The translations under genes and the position numbers were made by a program. The notes beneath the pieces are model-generated. The model did no database searches. It was not told the origin of the DNA and saw nothing but the letters and a program-made list of their open reading frames with translations. Shown in pieces: positions 58,496 through 63,649 of a stretch of DNA of 63,649 nucleotides. The DNA comes from Ministeria vibrans ATCC 50519 (lineage: Eukaryota; Opisthokonta; Filasterea): contig CALSCP010002679.1 in assembly GCA_943704425.1 (NCBI GenBank), positions 32,937 through 96,585 of the forward strand. The letters run 5' to 3'. Every line of letters starts with the position of its first letter. Position 1 is the stretch's first letter.

Positions 58496-60169
58496 ACGAC
58501 GAGCGACCTCCCGCGACGTTGTTTGTGCCCCTGGATCATGCGTATGATCTGCCTGCGTCCGTCACCGGCTCATCGACCCCGGTCGCGCTGCCCCATGCGC
58601 CCTGTCCTTTCCTCGAGAGCGATGGTCTTTCGGATGCCTTTGAAGCAAAGGTTGAGAACAACTCTGTTATCGCGGCTATTCTCGCGACCATTTTCAGTGA
58701 CTACGACATATTTATCACCCCCGACTCAGAACCCATTTACGATGACATTTTTAGAGACGAAGGGGTAACCTCAAGCAATCGAAACAGAATTATTCACTGC
58801 ATTTCTGAACAATTTTTTAACTCTTTTTTCTTCACAGGCGCGTTGGTTCTTTGCCAATGCGTTGCGCAAGTACAAAGACTTTGAGCGGCTAAACGAGTCG
58901 CACTTTGACTGTTTGGTAAAACTGTGTTCAATGGCACTGCGCAACTGCACTGCAACATACAACTACCGCTCGGTTGTGCTTCTGCTCCCATCACTCTTTC
59001 TGTTCCATTGTGTGCGCTACGGCACACGTACTGAGATGCTCTATGAGTGTGTGTGTAATCACTTTGTCTGGCGTCAGTTTGACGTGTGGCTCTCGACCGT
59101 GTACCTGTTCACACGTTCGCTGCGTGCGTCGGCGCTCTTCCCCGACGAGTCCATGGCCCAACACATGCTCGCGTACAGCCAGACCATGACGCCCGCCGAG
59201 CGCGACGCAGCCGTCGCTACCGAGCGCGCCGTCATTGTCGAGGCGCTCACCATCACGGCCAACAAGATGCGCTTCATGCGTCAACCTCGCGACGCCATCC
59301 GCGCCTTTCTCTACCGCGTCTGTATTCTTCTTGAACTTCACGAGAGCACCGTCACCCTCATTCTCACCGCCATTTTCTCGCGCCGCACCGCTTCCTCCTC
59401 CACCACTACCGCAGCGAATGGTGCCACCGCAGACGCATCCTCAAGCAGCACGGCCACTTCGGAGGCAACCAGCAGCGCACCGGACAGTGGATCGTCGACA
59501 CCCAGCATGGCTGCAACGACCGCCTCGAGCCCTTTACCTGCTTCATCATCATCATCATCATCATCGACGAGCGCTCTCCCACCCCTCGTAACTGCTGCAC
59601 CAGACCTGGTGCTTCCCGATCGGACCGAATCGGACGGCGACACGCTTGACGCCAACCTGCGTGTTCTCGACATGAGCGTGCCCCTCTCGGCGCGTCTCAC
59701 TTTCAGCGGCAATCTGCGACTTGTGCTGTTGCGTGCACAGGTGAGCCGTAAGTCAGCGGGACGTCGCAAGCCATCCACCTACTGTAGTGTGTCCGCAGAT
59801 GGTCGGGCGCTCTTCAGAACCAAAGCCCATCCGTCGTCGCTTGAGCCCGAGTGGCGCCACACAGCCGACATTCAACTCAAACACGCCGCAGAGGTAACAA
59901 GCAAAAGGGATCAATTGAAGAGGGGAGTTTATTATTAATACTAATTGGTTTGTTGCGTGGGGGGGGTTTTTTTTTGTTTTTTTTTGTTTGTGTGTATCTA
60001 GTTGGAAGTAAGTTTGTACCAGGACAATGTGATTGCAACGTACCTTTTGGGCAAAGCGAGTGTGTCCTTTGAGCACCTGTCCACTTCGACAGAACACACT
60101 CTGTGGCTCACACTTCCGGACGAATCATCCATTCTTATGTCTCTTGAGCTCACCTCTGAGTTTGAGTGA
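55673..60169 (+). CDS. DENN-domain protein with SBF2-like region and C-terminal C2 domain
   Basis: Spliced as join(55673..55753, 55835..56060, 56165..56892, 57166..58764, 58838..59893, 60002..60169), 1,285 residues; phases agree. uDENN at the N-terminus (ERLFDYFAVI, then RFPASDYADAEFPAELARFC), core DENN across intron 3 (LLLKIFTAIATEMK, then VVLSSRSFSLLHETAQVMIALL and VFPHMLMDFYDVVSAPCPFVIGV), and a dDENN-like part with LEFWATLFASYHNHL. Long Ser/Asn/Pro linkers follow. A helical region (RWFFANALRKYKDFERLNE through FVWRQFDVWLSTVYLF) resembles the SBF2 domain of MTMR5/13. The end is a C2 fold (LRLVLLRAQV, PSSLEPEWRHTADIQL, LEVSLYQDN, FE). DENN proteins are Rab GEFs; the C2 suggests membrane or lipid targeting. 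I know no animal orthologue with exactly this order. It converges with ALIX. Confidence 0.8.
56906..57128. repeat. TAA microsatellite in DENN-gene intron
   Basis: Over 200 bp of TAA/AAT units with sporadic TGA or CAG interruptions inside one intron. The DENN core reads through correctly on both sides, so the tract is not a break. Confidence 0.9.
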
Positions 60170-60330
60170 CGTGTGTAAGTACAATACAACATCAAAACAA
60201 TAATAAGCATCATAATAATAATGAAAATAATAATAATAATAATAATTATTATTATTATATAATTATAATGATTATGATTCCGAGTATGGTTTGAAAGAAA
60301 AAGAAGAATTAAAAAAGAGATTGTATTGTA

Positions 60331-63295
60331 TCAACGAGGCTGTTGAGGCTGTTGTTGTTGTTGTTGCTGCTGCTGCTGCTGTTGTTGTTGGCCCAGCTGT
60401 TGAGGAGGAGGAGGCTGTTGGCCGTAGTAGTGCTGTGGCGGTGGGGCACCATAGCCAGGGTAGCCATAGCCGTACTGGGGATGGGGATAGCCGTAAGGGG
60501 GAGCAGCGTAGCCATAGCCGTGTTGGGGTGGCGGGGCTGCACCGTAGGGGCCTGGGGGAGGGCCCTGCGCGTAAGGGTTGTACGCAGGCGTGGGTGCGGA
60601 AGCGGCGTAAGGATTGCTGTAGGGTGCCTGTGGCTGCTGCGGTGAGTTAGCTGTTGGAGGAGGCTGAGCGGGACGCGAAGGAGCACCAGCACTACCACTG
60701 GCACCGGTCGCTGCAGGAGGAGGAGGAGCGTCACCCGAAGAAGGACGGTACGAGGACGACGGCTGGTAGTAGTTGGAGGCGGGGGGTGGGGCAGGTGAGG
60801 ATCGCGATTGTTGTTGTTGTTGCTGCTGCTGGTGCTGCTGGTGCACTGCGTTGGAGTAGCTCTCGCCCTGACTGAGAGTTGCCGAAGAGTTGGTAGACTG
60901 ATCGGGCTGTGCACGATCACGCTGAATATCCGTGATCAGATCCATCTTTTCGGTTTTGCGAGCAAAGCAAAAGTCGGTGCACTTGGATTGGAACTTTGAG
61001 ATGAGGTCGGCGAGCTGACTGTAGAAGCGACTGCCCTCCTCGATGTTGACAAGAACCTCCTTGTAGGCGTCGTACGCGGCATTGAGTTCACCCAACACAG
61101 CCTCGCGTCGCGCCGACGAGTCATCTGTCTGCTTCTCCGCCACAAACGCCTCATTTGCGGTACGCACTTCGTCCAGCAACTGTGCCTGGTCACGAATCAC
61201 GCGCGCAAGCGTCTCCTAAAATATTGTTAAGATGGTACATACAAGTGGTTGACACACAAGACTCACCTGCAGAGGAGCGTATAGTTGTTGAAGACGAGAG
61301 GAGAAGAAGGACTCATAAACGCAGTCGGAGGATGCAGCGATGAGCGCCTTGGTGATATCGTCGTGTGCAGCAGCAGTGCGGATCTCCTGGAGAGCAGAGG
61401 AGCGGGCAATCTTGACACTGTTGAGTTGGGTGAGGACGGAGCGCAAGCGGGCAGTGGCGGCCGAAGTGGATGGCGATGCAGAAGAAGATGCGGTATTTGA
61501 GGAAGGCAGCTGGCTGAGAAGGTCTGCGTCGGAGAGTGACAGCTTGGCAATGCCCGGTTCGTTTTTGGCAATGCGTTCCTTGACAATGATGTCGGAAGCA
61601 TTGGCTCGGTTGAGCACATCACGGTACTTTTGGCTCTCGGCGAGCAGCTTTCCATTGAGGGCTGTTGAACCGGTACGGCTCCAGTCAGTTCCCCAGCGCT
61701 CCTTCATGCGCTGGTCATCGGCAGCCTCCTCGGCAAGCAGCCGGTCGCCCTCGTCGAGCATGGCAAGGTTGGTGGCTGCCGTTGAGAGGAGCGCATCGTG
61801 CTTCTCGCGCAGCGTTGCCATCCCACCCTGGCTACGAATCTCTTCGGCATGTGCAGCCACGGTCTCAGGCAGACCCGACGGCTGTTCTCGCGCATCAATT
61901 GCCTGCGGAAGACCCATCGACTCAAGCGACGAGCGCAAGATTCCGGCGGCGTCTTCTTCGCGCTGGACTTCGTCGCGCACGAGTGCGTCACGTCGCTCGG
62001 CGTACTCGCGAGCACGCTGCTGGAGGGCGTACGGGACGAGTGCAGCAAAAAAGTCGTCGAGACGCACCGTCGGCTCAGTGCTGACGTCCACAATCGGCAC
62101 AGGCTTGACCATGACGGACCCTTCGATGGGTGCCAGATCCGCAATAGGCGGCTCTCGATCGTGATAGATGAGGCTGTTGTCCTTGGTCCTATCAATAAAA
62201 TACATACAGGAGCACATTGTTTAGTGGTGGTGGTGGAGAGAGTGAGTACATAGATAGAATAATGGAGAGAGTGAGTACATACATATCATTGTAAATGTGA
62301 CTATGAAAGTGTGTGTGGTGTCTTCGTTGTGTGTGACAGAATAAGAAATGCAGTACAAAAAAAAAAAAAAAGAAGAAGAAGAAGAAGGAAAGACTTACAC
62401 GCTCTTGAAGGTGGTATCGGTGCGCTGGTGATACGGCGAGTCAAAGGCACTTCCGAGTTTGTTGTCCTTTGCACACTGGCGGGTGTCAAGAAAGTGGACG
62501 GAGGCAGCGCGAAGACGGGCGCACGCCTCGCCATGACGCCCCTCCTGAGTGCACACAAACGACTGGTGGAACTGTGCAATGCCTTCGTGGAGCAGCTGCT
62601 TGGCCTTGATGGTCGCCGGCCAGGTCTTAAGGGAGCTTGGGAGCGTCTCCTTGAGCAAGGGCTGGCCGAGGTACTCACAGGCACGGCGATAGTAGCTGCT
62701 CACCTGGATGGCAAGCTTGGCCAAACTAGCATCCTTCATTTTGGCGTCCAGGGCCTTGTGAAGGAAACACTCTTGGGCCTGCGCGAGCATGAGAGCCTCA
62801 AGGAAGTGGAGGGTGTCGTCGAGGAAGTCAGTGGGCACAATGAGTGAGCCGAAGACGCCCGGCGAACAGACGGCCCGGAGCTCGGCAAAGACACCGGCAG
62901 CCTTTTGAAAGGCAACACACGCCGTCTTGATGTTCGCGTCAGTGGTGAGCGGCACATTCGAAGCAATCACACTGTGCAGCGCGCCAATGTTGATTAGCAC
63001 TGAGGCGCGCTCGAAGACAAGCGAATAGCTCGTTGTCGACTTTTTACTTCCGCCCATGCCAAGAAAACGCCCCTTGCTGCCACCCGACGCAGAGTTGAAC
63101 ACATTGGTCCATGTGAATGAGATGCTGAATCGGAAAAGAAAACGAAGAAAAAATGATTTTGATGTTTTTTTTTTTGATGGTGATGTGCCATACCGAACTT
63201 GGTCTTCTTGGATGGGAAACCGCCGCTGCAAATGGTCGAGCTGCGAGATGTACTGGTACAGCGACGTGATTCCGGCCTCTTGCTGTGTAGGATTT
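60331..63295 (-). CDS. PDCD6IP: ALIX/BRO1-domain ESCRT-associated protein, 5' end unresolved
   Basis: Exons complement(60331..61215, 61267..62188, 62399..63124, 63194..>63295); phases agree. The BRO1 domain is entered at SLYQYISQLDHLQRRFPIQE, continues with ISFTWTNVF and the long helical part, including MLAQAQECFLHKALDAKMKD and AKLAIQVSSYY. The V domain follows (NSLIYHDREPPIADL, VKPVPIVDVS, then long coiled arms), then a Pro/Gly/Tyr/Gln-rich tail ending in poly-Gln. ALIX bridges ESCRT-I/III and cargo in multivesicular-body sorting, cytokinesis and membrane repair. The first ~70-80 residues of BRO1 are not found with confidence; a candidate exon around 63400-63540 does not match. The tail has no PSAP/PTAP. 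The intron at 62189-62398 contains 15 A, yet the protein continues normally across it. Confidence 0.88.
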
Positions 63296-63649
63296 CTGCA
63301 GCGAGAGAGAAAGTGAGAAAGAGTGGAGTGTCGTTTAAGAAATGAGTTGTCTGTTGGCAGATTGCCCGTTTAGCGTGTCCCCTGTGAGCGCCAGAGACGA
63401 GGGTAGCAAACGGAGTATACTGGGGGCGCGGGGCGACAATGGCGTTTATATTGCGATGATGCGCTGTGGTGGGGTCGACGGATTCGAAGGGAAATTTCCA
63501 CGCCAGACGAGGCACTTGGCGGGGCGTGTTCGCATGCACACGCACGCGAGCAAGGAGAGACACCCCCGGCCGTGGCGGGGGTCGCATGCGCGCGAGGAAT
63601 GCGCTTGCGAGTGAGTCGTGTCGACGCAAATCGACCGACTTTTTTTTTT
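63296..63649. other. right-edge sequence, probable ALIX 5' region
   Basis: The intron directly upstream of the last recognised ALIX exon, then GC-rich sequence with minus-strand reading frames (one contains KFPFESVDPTTAHH), then nine T at the window edge. It may include the ALIX first exon, but I cannot match it to the BRO1 N-terminus. Confidence 0.35.

Noticed and set aside
62358-62372. A15 run in the ALIX intron considered as another chimeric junction
   Set aside because: BRO1 and V-domain sequence continue normally across the intron with matching phase.
1-63649. Search for tRNA, rRNA, transposase, reverse transcriptase and viral genes
   Set aside because: Nothing with convincing structure or motifs was seen by eye on either strand. 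A tRNAscan or Rfam run could still find small RNAs.

Overview
The window is nuclear DNA of a single-celled eukaryote. Genes have short GT-AG introns (about 46-350 bp, with pyrimidine-rich acceptors), intergenic gaps of 50-400 bp, GC-rich third codon positions and A/T-rich microsatellites in introns and spacers. The gene set is an adhesion-type GPCR with a GPS motif, an MRCK-type kinase N-terminus, EGF and thrombospondin repeats, USP37, WDR11, SNU13 and CNOT1. It fits a unicellular holozoan or close relative, but I cannot name the species. No tRNA, rRNA, CRISPR or transposase gene was seen. Gene models were spliced by eye; exon joins are given in each entry.

Layout. 1-2.3 kb: unassigned sequence, then a mitochondrial-type J-domain membrane protein (-). 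2.67-2.84 kb: the first two exons of a PITP gene (+), ending at an A28 run. 3.3-11.1 kb: CNOT1 (+), missing its N-terminus. 11.1-14 kb: spacer with a divergent repeat family. 14-35.6 kb: a giant secreted multidomain protein (-, about 6,970 residues), most of it in one 19.5-kb exon. 36.0-36.5 kb: a small unrecognised gene (+). 36.8-37.5 kb: WDR11 3' exons and SNU13 5' exons (-), separated by an A32 run. 37.7-44 kb: a compact cluster of cupin protein (+), OB-fold protein (-), S-adenosylmethionine carrier SLC25A26 (-) and tyrosine aminotransferase (-). 44-50.7 kb: adhesion GPCR (+). 50.9-54.3 kb: USP37 (-). 54.6-55.3 kb: HTATSF1 3' exons and MRCK-like 5' exons (-), separated by an A22 run. 55.7-60.2 kb: DENN-C2 protein (+). 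60.3-63.3 kb: ALIX/BRO1 protein (-, 5' end unresolved).

Two results stand out. First, each of the three A runs of 22 nt or more lies where the 5' exons of one gene meet the 3' exons of an unrelated gene. A 15-A run inside the ALIX gene causes no such break. The contig therefore looks like a mosaic of at least four pieces joined at homopolymers, and gene order across those points should not be trusted. Second, the giant protein carries about 13 copies of a six-cysteine module I do not recognise, next to EGF, TSP1, GCC2/GCC3-like, C2 and LamG-like regions. With the GPCR (EGF, propeller-like, receptor-L-like, GPS, 7TM), it gives this cell an elaborate extracellular and adhesion repertoire.
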